DNA of 15,669 nt from Ga0074139 sp046336825 (GTDB lineage Bacteria > Bdellovibrionota > Bdellovibrionia > Bdellovibrionales > Bdellovibrionaceae). This document shows, piece by piece, positions 1-8,018 of the stretch (its first letter is position 1; every line of letters begins with the position of its first letter). The notes beneath the pieces are model-generated. The model was given only the letters and a program-made list of their open reading frames with translations, was not told the origin of the DNA and searched no databases. Position numbers and translations under genes: made by a program. The DNA lies in NCBI GenBank assembly GCA_046336825.1, contig JBKDFX010000063.1, positions 1 to 15,669 on the forward strand, given 5' to 3'.

Positions 1-258
1 GATACACTCTGCGGGACAGTTTGTTGCACATAACATACAAGCTGTACATCGAATGGCGCCATCTTTCTTAACAGTTAAAACATGATTACCTTTAAATCGA
101 GGCGAGTACTCATACTTTTCTTCTGGATAATTAAGAGTCATCATGTCTTTTTTGTTAAATAAGTTTTTTAACAAATGTCGCATGGTGATCACAAGCCCAC
201 CAACGATACTGACCACGTACCACCGAGATTTATTAGGAGAGTTGTCAACTACGCTCAT
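1..258 (-). CDS. nuoI: NADH-quinone oxidoreductase subunit I, N-terminal part (truncated by window edge)
   Basis: The first 86 codons of a NuoI-type ferredoxin subunit. In complex I this subunit carries two 4Fe-4S clusters (N6a, N6b) that pass electrons from NuoG towards NuoB. The translation begins MSVVDNSPNK, has a hydrophobic stretch at about residues 13-26, and reaches the first cluster motif CxxCxxCxxxCP at C71, C74, C77 and C81. The second motif lies beyond the window. The ATG overlaps the nuoG stop as ATGA, and an AGGA ribosome site lies about 7 bases upstream, so the start is firm and the genes are probably translationally coupled. The gene directly follows nuoG, where nuoH usually sits. 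Family assignment rests on the cluster motif and operon context. Confidence 0.93.
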   Translation of the reverse strand, partial: MSVVDNSPNKSRWYVVSIVGGLVITMRHLLKNLFNKKDMMTLNYPEEKYEYSPRFKGNHVLTVKKDGAIRCTACMLCATNCPAECI

Positions 259-1829
259 AGTGTTCCTCGCTTATAAACAAACTCATTTTTCTTGCGATGC
301 TCAAGGGTCACTTGATCAGCACGCTTATCAGTATTGACGAAAATTTCTTGGTCACTGGGCAAGTTCAGAGGAATGTTTTGTCCAGTTAACAGATAGCTGG
401 CTTCAGCCAGTGTTAAAGAGTGGCTCACAATAGTCGTCGCCTTTTTAAACTTTTGAACTAAACCAGCATAATTGGTGAACGAGCCCTCTTTCTCAAGGTA
501 GCTTTTCATAGGAATAACGAAAGATCCCACTTTAAAAGAGTCAAACTCTTGAGAGTGACAAGCTGTCATCCAAATAACATGTTCGGCTTGAGATATCATT
601 TTAACTCGATCTTTAAAATAGGGATAAGCCGCGATATTCTCAGGACCCGCGACTACGACTGTTTTAAATTGACCGTTTTTAATACCATTTTCAAGATTCT
701 TCCAATCTGTGGAAATTCCATGGCTTTCTAAGGCCGTTTGCAAGCCCTTAGAATTAGGATTTTTGTCTCCCCGGATTAGCAAGCCATCAAAGTCACTCCA
801 CTTTTCCTCTTGGTTTTTCCAATGAAAAACATTTTTTGTTTTAAAGTTTTTAAGTAGGACAGCATACTCTTCATTTGTGTATTGTCCTGTCACCACAACA
901 GCCAACTCAGAATCAGGAGTGGATTTTATCACTTGATGAGCTTCCACAGCTGCCTGTCCAGCTGACATTTCCAGTTTACCACTTGCAGTCAACTTAAGTG
1001 CTAATTTTTGGCGATGTTCTAAGTTAACAAACTTATAAATACTACGACCTTCGTCGCACATCCAATGTCCATTGACCTTTTCATTGTAAACAGGTTTTAC
1101 ACGAAACGCGCCTTCTTTGTTGTAGTATACTTTTACGTTACATCCTGTTGAACAACCCGTGCATACTGTTTCTGATTCTTTGAGATACCATACTCGTTGA
1201 CGGAATCTGAAATCTTTAGAAGTAAGGGCCCCCACAGGGCATATATCAACTGTATTGAGTGAATATTTATTATTGAGTTCTTTACCTTCGAAAGTTCCAA
1301 TTTCTGTTCGATCACCACGATTGAAAAGACCTAATTCATTTGTTTTTGAAACTTCATCTGTGAATCGAACGCATCGAGCACAAAGAATGCATCTTTCAGA
1401 ATCCAAAACGACAGTCGGTCCCAGATCGACGACCTTGTGCTTTTTCACTTTGGGCTCTGCCATTTCAGAATTATATTTGCCGTACTCCATGTACTGCTCT
1501 TGCAAACCGCACTCACCAGCCTGATCACAGATGGGACAGTCCAAAGGATGATTAATGAGGTGAAAATCCAGTACCCACTTAACACCATCTTTTATTCGAT
1601 CAGACTTATTTGAGACTTTCATTCCTTCAGTCACAACCGTATTGCAGGCAATTTGCGGACGAGGATTTCCTTCAATATCAACAATACATAAGCGACAAAC
1701 ACCGGCCACAGAAAGACCGGGGTGATAACAATAATGGGCAATGTTCTCATTGAGCTTATAAAAAGCTTCCATGATGGTTGCGCCGTCTTTAACTTCAACT
1801 TCCTGTCCATTAATGGTGCATTTGGGCAT
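255..1829 (-). CDS. nuoG: NADH-quinone oxidoreductase subunit G, short form
   Basis: Iron-sulfur subunit of the peripheral arm of complex I; it conducts electrons from NuoF/NuoE to NuoI. Ligands seen in order: a 2Fe-2S set C34, C45, C48, C62; a His-Cys cluster H94, C98, C101, C107; a 4Fe-4S set C147, C150, C153, C197; and an extra set C223, C226, C230, C258 with the spacing of the N7 cluster found in only some bacteria. Residues from about 260 to 524 resemble only part of the molybdopterin-oxidoreductase-like region, so at 524 residues the protein is much shorter than the roughly 900-residue E. coli form, yet it ends cleanly. The ATG at 1829 has an AAGGAA site about 7 bases upstream and overlaps the end of nuoF by 20 bases. 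The stop overlaps nuoI. Confidence 0.95.
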   Translation of the reverse strand: MPKCTINGQEVEVKDGATIMEAFYKLNENIAHYCYHPGLSVAGVCRLCIVDIEGNPRPQIACNTVVTEGMKVSNKSDRIKDGVKWVLDFHLINHPLDCPICDQAGECGLQEQYMEYGKYNSEMAEPKVKKHKVVDLGPTVVLDSERCILCARCVRFTDEVSKTNELGLFNRGDRTEIGTFEGKELNNKYSLNTVDICPVGALTSKDFRFRQRVWYLKESETVCTGCSTGCNVKVYYNKEGAFRVKPVYNEKVNGHWMCDEGRSIYKFVNLEHRQKLALKLTASGKLEMSAGQAAVEAHQVIKSTPDSELAVVVTGQYTNEEYAVLLKNFKTKNVFHWKNQEEKWSDFDGLLIRGDKNPNSKGLQTALESHGISTDWKNLENGIKNGQFKTVVVAGPENIAAYPYFKDRVKMISQAEHVIWMTACHSQEFDSFKVGSFVIPMKSYLEKEGSFTNYAGLVQKFKKATTIVSHSLTLAEASYLLTGQNIPLNLPSDQEIFVNTDKRADQVTLEHRKKNEFVYKRGTL

Positions 1830-3102
1830 AGTTGGTTCCTTTTACCTGCGAACGACCTTCGCGAACAAAATATTCAAATTCATCACGGAATTTAGAAACA
1901 AAACTGAGAACTGGAAGAGCGGCCGCATCGGAAAGAGCACAAATAGTTCGGCCCTTCATATTGTCAGCTACTTTTACTAAGAGATCGATATCTTGGAGAC
2001 GACCTTTACCTTCGAGAATGGAGTGAACAATCTTATTCAACCATCCAGTCCCTTCACGGCAGGGAGTGCACTGCCCACAGGATTCGTGGTGATAAAAATG
2101 AGTCAGTGTACCTAGCATATCCACCATGCACTGAGAGTCGTCGATGACGATAACTGCACCTGAACCTAGCATGGTTCCCATGCTCGCAAGATTTTCATAG
2201 TCCATATTCGCTTGTAGAGCCTCGTCTGCCGTCAAAACAGGAGCTGAAGATCCACCGGGGATAACTGCTTTGAGCTTACGACCAGGTTTCATTCCGCCAC
2301 CCAGGTTAAAAATCAGATCTTTGAGGGGATATCCCAATGGAACTTCATAGTTTCCAGGACGAGTTACATTACCGCTGACTGAAAACAGCTTGGTCCCAGC
2401 TGATTTTTCAGTGCCGTATTTACGGTATCCTTGAGCTCCATCTCTAAGAATGTATTTAACTGCTGCTAGGGTTTCGACATTGTTAACAATGGTCGGTTTT
2501 CTTAAGTAGCCCTGAACTGCTGGAAATGGAGGCTTGAGTTTGGGTTGCCCCTTGAGACCTTCGAGCGAGGAAATCATTCCGGTTTCTTCTCCGCAGATGT
2601 AAGCTCCTGCTCCTGCGTAGACATCCATATCGTGGTCAAAACCACTGCCTAAAATATTCTTACCTAGAAACCCTGCTTTGTAAGCTTCTTCGATGGCTTT
2701 TCGAACGCAAGCGATTGGGTAGTCGTACTCGCCGCGGATATAGATGTAAGATTTTTTAGAGTTAATTGCGTAGGCAGAAATAATCATACCTTCGATGAGT
2801 TGATGGGGAGCTCTCTCCATCATGAGTCGATCTTTGAAAGTGCCAGGTTCACCTTCATCAGCATTACAAAGCAAATAACGAGGTTCGTTATTTTTGGGCA
2901 AAAATCCCCATTTCATGCCAGTTGAAAATCCAGCTCCGCCTCGCCCGCGAAGTCCTGATTTTTTTACTTCATCAATGATTTCTTCTGGTTTCATTTTGAA
3001 AGCTTTTTGAAGCTCAGCATATCCACCATGCTTTTTGTAACCCTCGAGACCTTGATACTCTTCTAAGTGATAAAACTCTGTGAGATACTTCACTTCGCTC
3101 AT
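1810..3102 (-). CDS. nuoF: NADH-quinone oxidoreductase subunit F (NADH/FMN-binding)
   Basis: Catalytic entry subunit of complex I: it oxidises NADH with bound FMN and passes electrons to a 4Fe-4S cluster (N3). The 430 residues are full length for the family. Visible features are the glycine-rich motif GRGGAGF at residues 53-59, the nucleotide-site motif NADEGEPG at 80-87, a CGEETGM stretch in the middle of the FMN domain, and the C-terminal cluster ligands C342, C345, C348 and C388. The start overlaps the nuoE stop as ATGA, with a GAGG site upstream. The 3' end runs 20 bases into nuoG. Order and spacing are those of a co-transcribed E-F-G module. Confidence 0.97.
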   Translation of the reverse strand: MSEVKYLTEFYHLEEYQGLEGYKKHGGYAELQKAFKMKPEEIIDEVKKSGLRGRGGAGFSTGMKWGFLPKNNEPRYLLCNADEGEPGTFKDRLMMERAPHQLIEGMIISAYAINSKKSYIYIRGEYDYPIACVRKAIEEAYKAGFLGKNILGSGFDHDMDVYAGAGAYICGEETGMISSLEGLKGQPKLKPPFPAVQGYLRKPTIVNNVETLAAVKYILRDGAQGYRKYGTEKSAGTKLFSVSGNVTRPGNYEVPLGYPLKDLIFNLGGGMKPGRKLKAVIPGGSSAPVLTADEALQANMDYENLASMGTMLGSGAVIVIDDSQCMVDMLGTLTHFYHHESCGQCTPCREGTGWLNKIVHSILEGKGRLQDIDLLVKVADNMKGRTICALSDAAALPVLSFVSKFRDEFEYFVREGRSQVKGTNYAQMHH

Positions 3103-3572
3103 TTTAGACCTCGTAAAATATTCATTGCAGACTCATTCGTTAAATTTTCAAAATACCGATCATTCACTTGCATCATGGGGGCTGTTCCACACGAGCCCAA
3201 ACACTCGACTCGACTCACAGTAAATCGCCCATCTTCAGTCACATCACCGAGCTTAACCTTGAGCTCCTGACAAAGATGATCGGAAAGTTCTCGACTACCT
3301 ACAAGCGCGCAGGAGATCGTCGTGCACACTTGAACATGGTATTTACCCACTGGTTTTTGGTTGAACATAGTATAAAACTTGAAAACTTCGTTGATCTTGC
3401 TTTCAGGAATTTCCATCACAACCGAGAGATGAGAAATCACTTCTTTGGAAACCCAACCTTTATTTTCTTTTTGAGCGATATACAGGCTGGGTATGATTGC
3501 AGACTCTTTCGTCTCGTAGCGGGAAAGCTCTTTTTTTACAGCAGAAATTCCATCTTGAGATAGTTGAAACAT
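3099..3572 (-). CDS. nuoE: NADH-quinone oxidoreductase subunit E (thioredoxin-like 2Fe-2S)
   Basis: The 24-kDa-type subunit that sits beside NuoF and holds the off-path 2Fe-2S cluster N1a. The 157 residues match the usual bacterial length. An N-terminal helical region (about 1-75) is followed by a thioredoxin-like fold with ligands C83 and C88 (CTTISC) and C124 and C128 (CLGSC), the standard four-cysteine pattern. The ATG at 3572 has a strong AGGAAGG ribosome site and lies 12 bases after the nuoCD stop. The TGA stop overlaps the nuoF start. Nothing appears missing. Confidence 0.96.
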   Translation of the reverse strand: MFQLSQDGISAVKKELSRYETKESAIIPSLYIAQKENKGWVSKEVISHLSVVMEIPESKINEVFKFYTMFNQKPVGKYHVQVCTTISCALVGSRELSDHLCQELKVKLGDVTEDGRFTVSRVECLGSCGTAPMMQVNDRYFENLTNESAMNILRGLK

Positions 3573-3584
3573 ATTACCTTCCTG

Positions 3585-5267
3585 TTATCGATCCAGTTCG
3601 CCAGCGATTACGTTCATACTTGCAACTGTGGCAATCGCATCTGCGATCATTGATCCACGAACCACGTGGGGAAAAGATTGGTAAATTGCAAAGCAAGGAG
3701 GCCTCACTTTAAGTCGATAGGGATTGGCTGATCCATCGCTCACAAGATAAAAACCAAGTTCACCGTTGGGAGCTTCAGTGGCATCATAGGTTTCACCAAC
3801 AGGTGGGCGTAATCCTTTGATGACAAGCATGAAGTGATTCATGAGCCCTTCGATGTTTCCGTAAACATCTTTCTTCTCAGGCAAAACAATTCCCTTGTCA
3901 CGAATCGTGTAATCGCCACCAGGAACTTTTTTGCAGACTTGCTCAATGATACGAATACTTTGCTTCATTTCTTCAATTCGAACGAGATAGCGGTCAAAAA
4001 TATCTCCGTTAGTTCCCACTGGAACATCGAAATCGAGAGCATCGTATCCATAATAGGGAGTCAGTTTACGCAAATCCAGATTAACACCTGAGGCCCTAAG
4101 CATAGGACCTGTGTAACCCCATTCAATGGCTTCATTAGATTTAACAGGACACACACCCTGCGTACGTTTAACAAATATTTTATTGTCCAACATGAGCTTA
4201 GTGATCTCATCAACGCCTGCTCGCATTTCTTTACAAAACACAAGCACTTCGTCGAACCAACCCTCTGGTGCATCTTGAGCCATGCCTCCAATACGAGTCA
4301 TGCTGACAGTCAAACGTGCTCCACAAAGTTTTTCAAAAAGCGTGTACACTTTTTCACGATAAGTGAACAAATGAAAAAAGGAGGTCAAAGCACCGAGGTC
4401 AACTCCACCAGTTCCGACTGCGATGATATGGTCAATGATCCGCGATAGTTCCATGAGAATAACACGCATCGCTTGAGCTCGTGCTGGAATTTCGACTCCC
4501 AACATCTTTTCAACTGCACGACAATAACCCACATTATTCGAGGGAGCTGAACAATAATTAAGTCGATCAGTATAAGGGATCACTTGGTTGTAGGGGTGAG
4601 TCTCTGCCATTTTTTCAAAACAGCGATGCAGATATCCGATTTCATTGTTCGCACGTACGATTGTTTCACCATCAAGCTCAACCATCACACGCAAGGTTCC
4701 GTGCATGGCTGGATGGGAAGGTCCGATATTCAATGGAACTAAATTTTCATTTAAGACATCTCCCCGTTCAGTTTCCGTGTGATCAAAATGAACAGGTAAA
4801 ACTTCACTACAATGCTGCTGTCGATCAGCTTCGTAATCTTTTCTCAAAGGGTGGCCTACAAACTGATGATGAGTCAAAATTTTACGTAAGTTGGGGTGTC
4901 CCTCAAAAATAATACCGAACATGTCATAGGCTTCACGTTCGAACCAGTCAGCTCCTCTCCAAACGGACAGTGCTGTTGGAATCGTTTCATTCACTGCCAA
5001 GGGGACTTTAATTCGCAAACGAGAACCGTCTTTAGAAGAAAATAAGTGATAAACAACTTCGAATCTTTTTTCGCGATTGGGATAATCAACACCGCAAATG
5101 TCCATTAAAAAATCGAATCGAGAGGAATTTCGAAAATGCTTCAATAAGGGGATGATGGATTTACGGTCGGTAACAACGACATCATCTCCAAATATATGCA
5201 GGAATTGCATATTAGAAATGTCGAAATTTCGGCTTAAATCGGATTTAACTTCTTCAAGTCTGGTCAT
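3585..5267 (-). CDS. nuoCD: NADH-quinone oxidoreductase fused subunits C/D
   Basis: A single open frame joins NuoC (30-kDa type, about residues 1-150) and NuoD (49-kDa type, about residue 175 to the end), as in E. coli and some other bacteria. NuoC is shown by its EREAYDMFG signature (Asp at 115). NuoD is shown by GPSHPAMHGTL at 182-192 near the quinone site and a C-terminus ending GELDR. Together they help form the quinone-reducing module with NuoB. The frame stays open upstream to a TTG at 5315, but I chose the ATG at 5267: it overlaps nuoB by only 14 bases, has a GGA-containing site about 9 bases upstream, and gives a normal NuoC N-terminus (560 residues). The TTG start would overlap nuoB by 62 bases. 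Confidence 0.94.
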   Translation of the reverse strand: MTRLEEVKSDLSRNFDISNMQFLHIFGDDVVVTDRKSIIPLLKHFRNSSRFDFLMDICGVDYPNREKRFEVVYHLFSSKDGSRLRIKVPLAVNETIPTALSVWRGADWFEREAYDMFGIIFEGHPNLRKILTHHQFVGHPLRKDYEADRQQHCSEVLPVHFDHTETERGDVLNENLVPLNIGPSHPAMHGTLRVMVELDGETIVRANNEIGYLHRCFEKMAETHPYNQVIPYTDRLNYCSAPSNNVGYCRAVEKMLGVEIPARAQAMRVILMELSRIIDHIIAVGTGGVDLGALTSFFHLFTYREKVYTLFEKLCGARLTVSMTRIGGMAQDAPEGWFDEVLVFCKEMRAGVDEITKLMLDNKIFVKRTQGVCPVKSNEAIEWGYTGPMLRASGVNLDLRKLTPYYGYDALDFDVPVGTNGDIFDRYLVRIEEMKQSIRIIEQVCKKVPGGDYTIRDKGIVLPEKKDVYGNIEGLMNHFMLVIKGLRPPVGETYDATEAPNGELGFYLVSDGSANPYRLKVRPPCFAIYQSFPHVVRGSMIADAIATVASMNVIAGELDR

Positions 5268-5814
5268 AGGGATTTTTCCAATTATCTCGCCAAGGGCGAG
5301 GCTGTTGAGTCGCAATCATTTTTTGAAGTAGCATAACGCCATCGAGAACGGCTTCAGGAGTGGGGGGACATCCAGGCACATAAACATCCACAGGGATGAC
5401 TTTGTCACAACCTTGTAAGACGTGATAGGCACGGTAAAATCCACCACTGGAGGCGCAAGCCCCCATGGATAAAACGTATTTTGGTTCTAGCATTTGTTCA
5501 TAGATTCGAACCAGAATAGGGGCCATTTTTTCAGTGATGGTGCCCGCCACTAGCAACAGATCGGCTTGTCGAGGCGAGAAACGAACAACCTCGGCACCGA
5601 AGCGAGCTAAATCATATTTAGGTCCCATCACACTCATCAATTCGATTCCGCAACAAGCCGTACCGTAAGGTAATGGCCAGAGGGCATTTTTTCGTCCCCA
5701 AGCCACGATGGCATCCAATTTAGTGGTAAAGGCAAAATTTCGCGATAGATCGTCAGCCGCTTGCGTGCCCAAACTCTGAGGATTTTGACTCTCAATCACA
5801 CCCGAGGTGCTCAT
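5254..5814 (-). CDS. nuoB: NADH-quinone oxidoreductase subunit B
   Basis: The subunit carrying the terminal 4Fe-4S cluster N2, which reduces quinone at the junction of the two arms of complex I. The 186 residues include the characteristic ligands: tandem C54-C55, C120 (in GACASSGG) and C149 (in PGCPP). The ATG at 5814 is preceded by a purine-rich AGGGGGA ribosome site. This is the first intact nuo gene of the operon here. NuoA, normally encoded just upstream, is not; instead a broken short frame and a DUF1460 gene precede it. The 3' end overlaps nuoCD by 14 bases with the preferred start. Confidence 0.97.
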   Translation of the reverse strand: MSTSGVIESQNPQSLGTQAADDLSRNFAFTTKLDAIVAWGRKNALWPLPYGTACCGIELMSVMGPKYDLARFGAEVVRFSPRQADLLLVAGTITEKMAPILVRIYEQMLEPKYVLSMGACASSGGFYRAYHVLQGCDKVIPVDVYVPGCPPTPEAVLDGVMLLQKMIATQQPRPWRDNWKNPYDQT

Positions 5815-5829
5815 TTTAGTCCCCCTGAT

Positions 5830-5988
5830 TCAAAAATAATTTTTTAGACTTTCCATTAAGTACCCTGGAATTTCATCAAAGCCAACAGCATTAAGTCTTT
5901 TCCAGGCTTAGGTTTTTCCTCCTAGCGCAATGCGTTCACTAGGATGCTCGATTTTCAATCATTCTTGTTGTTTGGCAGCGGTTTTCAC
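5830..5988 (-). pseudogene. possible decayed small gene between the DUF1460 gene and nuoB
   Basis: Read on the minus strand from a GTG at 5988, this stretch gives about 52 residues broken by two in-frame stops, TGA at 5961-5959 and TAA at 5910-5908, before a final TGA at 5832-5830. The pieces look protein-like rather than random: for example ERIALGGKT before the TAA and RLNAVGFDEIPGYLMESL after it. Each stop is one base from a sense codon (TGG for TGA, AAA for TAA). No start codon follows the second stop until an ATG close to the end, so it cannot encode more than a very short peptide as it stands. I do not recognise the family. It may instead be non-coding leader DNA of nuoB that looks coding by chance. 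Confidence 0.3.
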
Positions 5989-5990
5989 TC

Positions 5991-6777
5991 TTACAAAGGC
6001 TTGAGAATGTTAATGCCTTTGATGGTCGGCACATTTCGCATGCGTTGCAAATAACTGAGTAGGGGTTCATCCACAATTTTTAAATACTGTTGACTGGCAT
6101 GTCTAAAAGTCAATTCCCCATCGGATTTACGGATAACAAAACCTTGGTGGGAAACATTCACATTAGTACCGATGCTTTCTTTCAGATCCCAATTAGGTCG
6201 AATGATATTCAAAATAGAACCACTGGGTATTCGATCTAGAATCTCAGCATCATTTAATAAATTCACCAATTTGATATAAGGCAATTGAGCCCTTTCAGGT
6301 GGAGTTGAGTGGGTGATTTTATGGACCCGACTGAACCAGGCTGACTTGTCGATCACAGCCTCTGCTTGAGCGGTTTCCGAACTCAGATAATTTGTAATGT
6401 CAGTCAATATTCCTTTGCGGACATTGTTTGGGATCCAATCCTTATCGGTAAAATGATTTCTTTCTGTGAATTCTGGGATGCCATGAAAATAGCGAATTTC
6501 AAGAATTCGCCTTTCAAAATCTTGAAAATCTGTTGATCTGGAGAGGGCTAACACTGTTTCAACAAAAGTTGTGCAGTCAAATCCATCAAAACGATAAAGG
6601 GGGTCTGAATCTTTACCAAACCCCTCCCCCAAAGGATCCTGCAAATAAGGAAGCCCTATAAAGCGCCTTAGAAATAATGTCAATTTTTTGACCAAGATCC
6701 CTATTTAGGCTCAGGGGTTCTCCATGAGATACCAACGAGATAAAGATGGTAAATAAAAGACAGCCTACGTTCTGCAT
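5991..6777 (-). pseudogene. DUF1460 (N-acetylmuramoyl-L-alanine amidase-like) exported protein, frameshifted
   Basis: Two overlapping frames make one protein. The 5' part starts at ATG 6777, encodes a hydrophobic signal-like segment (MQNVGCLLFTIF onward), and runs through EPLSLNRDLGQ to SKAL. The rest continues one frame over from IGLPYLQDP to the stop at 5991. Removing one T from the TTT at 6660-6662 joins them into about 261 residues. The family hallmarks are intact: GLPY, the nucleophile cysteine in FDCTTFVE (codon 6575-6573), a histidine in VSHQGF and another in FRHAS, the NlpC/P60-like catalytic set of DUF1460. Such proteins are expected to act on cell-wall peptides in the periplasm. The 5' frame also extends upstream to 6858, but that adds no signal-like start. 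The sequence cannot separate a real mutation from an assembly error. The family call is fairly sure. Confidence 0.75.
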
Positions 6778-6790
6778 GCTTTGAACTTTT

Positions 6791-6820
6791 ACAAAATTGA
6801 GACCAACAAAATTGAGACCA
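6791..6820. repeat. 15-bp perfect tandem duplication
   Basis: The unit acaaaattgagacca occurs twice without change, directly upstream of the preferred DUF1460 start. In the extended upstream reading frame it would be an in-frame five-residue repeat (VGLNF twice). It lies in the 131-base region between two divergent genes, so it could also affect spacing of promoter elements. Confidence 0.85.
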
Positions 6821-6908
6821 ACAGCACGGGTCACCAAAAAAATATGAAAATTTTCCACGTCTGTAGTTTTGGCAAGACTCTTAAGTTGGTTTTGGTTAGG
6901 ACAATAAT

Positions 6909-7976
6909 ATGAAAAATTTAAAACTTATTATTCTCGTTATTTCTTTTCAACTCATCGGTCTACTTTCTTGGTCAGCCAATCGAGTGACTGTGGTCACTTG
7001 GAATGTCCAAAACCTTTTTGACTCTGAACATGATGCGGGCAAATGGGATTTCAATTTTCTACCTAAGGCCCATCCCCTCAAAGAGTCAGGCTGCAAAGAA
7101 ACAAGCCAGCCTCAATATTTGAAAGGCTGCTTAGAAACTGACTGGACTCGAGAAAAAGTTTTAATCAAGTATCAACAAATACGAAAAATGATACAGTCGC
7201 TTCCCAAAAAGCCAGACATCTTAGTTCTTCAAGAAATTGAAAATCAACGTGTCCTTAGAGAACTTGCTCAAATTCTCGGCTATTCAGGATGGGCCATCAG
7301 CCACTGGGATGATGAGCGTGGTGTCGACACCGGTTTTCTGTTTAATCAAAGACAAGGACTTAATTTTATAGGCACAAAACCCGTTGCCATTCCTCTAGGA
7401 AACAACCTGACACGCCCCATCCTCCAAGCTCACTTTAAAATCAGCTCCGAGGACGCCCATTTTTATATTAATCATTGGCCTTCTACTTCAAACCCCGAAG
7501 CGCAAAGAACTTTGGCAGCCAATCAAATTCGTCGACAAATTGATATCGAAAATCGCAATTTGCGCAAACCCATCTTCAGTATCGTATTGGGGGATTTCAA
7601 TGTTATCAGCACAGAGCACCCTCGCCCGTTCCTATCAATTCTAGATCCCAGCTGGACTCATCGGCTGATTGATCTTGATTTTGTTTCACGATCATCTGGT
7701 TTTTCGAACCCTCCAGGGACCTACTATTTCAGTCGTGACAAAGTTTGGAACATGCTCGATCGCGTGATGGTTTCAAGTCACTTTTTTGCAGATCAAGGGC
7801 TCAAAATTCCCATCAATCGATTTAAAATAATCGACACCCTCGGAGCCATCCAATCCTCTCCTGCCGGTGATCAACCGCAAAAAGTTCCGCATCGCTATAA
7901 TCACTCTTCTCTTGATCCCAATAAAGCAGGCTACAGCGATCATTACCCCGTGTATTTTGAAATCGTGGCTCCATAA
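6909..7976 (+). CDS. secreted endonuclease/exonuclease/phosphatase-family protein
   Basis: A protein of 355 residues with a signal peptide (basic start MKNLK, hydrophobic core to about residue 20, cleavage likely near SWSA-N) followed by a full metal-dependent EEP (DNase I-like) fold. Visible catalytic elements are TWNVQNLF (N32, N35), LQEIEN (E109, metal ligand), NHWPS (H188), GDFN (D228, N230), LDRV (283-286) and SDHYP (D343, H344). Family members cleave phosphodiester bonds in nucleic acids, lipids or small phosphates; substrate cannot be told from sequence. Export to the periplasm or outside suggests nuclease scavenging or a phosphodiesterase role. The ATG at 6909 has an AGGA site 6-7 bases upstream. 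The first ABC gene follows at once, so they may be co-transcribed. Confidence 0.9.
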   Translation: MKNLKLIILVISFQLIGLLSWSANRVTVVTWNVQNLFDSEHDAGKWDFNFLPKAHPLKESGCKETSQPQYLKGCLETDWTREKVLIKYQQIRKMIQSLPKKPDILVLQEIENQRVLRELAQILGYSGWAISHWDDERGVDTGFLFNQRQGLNFIGTKPVAIPLGNNLTRPILQAHFKISSEDAHFYINHWPSTSNPEAQRTLAANQIRRQIDIENRNLRKPIFSIVLGDFNVISTEHPRPFLSILDPSWTHRLIDLDFVSRSSGFSNPPGTYYFSRDKVWNMLDRVMVSSHFFADQGLKIPINRFKIIDTLGAIQSSPAGDQPQKVPHRYNHSSLDPNKAGYSDHYPVYFEIVAP

Positions 7977-7990
7977 AGTTTGACTTTACA

Positions 7991-8016
7991 CAGGTTCGAA
8001 AGTTCTATCGAACCTG
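7991..8016 (+). promoter_or_regulatory. perfect 9-bp stem-loop just upstream of the first ABC gene
   Basis: CAGGTTCGA at 7991-7999 pairs perfectly with TCGAACCTG at 8008-8016 around an 8-base loop. It starts 15 bases after the stop of the EEP gene and ends 2 bases before the ATG at 8019. No T-run follows, so it is not a classical intrinsic terminator. It could hide the translation start of the ABC gene, protect the upstream mRNA end, or bind a dimeric protein. If translation starts instead at the TTG at 7980, it lies within coding sequence. Confidence 0.5.
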
Positions 8017-8018
8017 CC

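Noticed and set aside
3168..3563. 131-residue plus-strand open frame opposite nuoE
   Set aside because: Antisense shadow of a well-supported gene; the translation resembles no family.
5267..5315. Longer nuoCD starting at TTG 5315
   Set aside because: It would overlap nuoB by 62 bases; the ATG at 5267 has a better site and a normal family N-terminus.
5916..5938. Inverted repeat CCTAG/CTAGG before nuoB as a terminator
   Set aside because: Only a 5-bp stem with a 13-base loop and no T-run on either strand.
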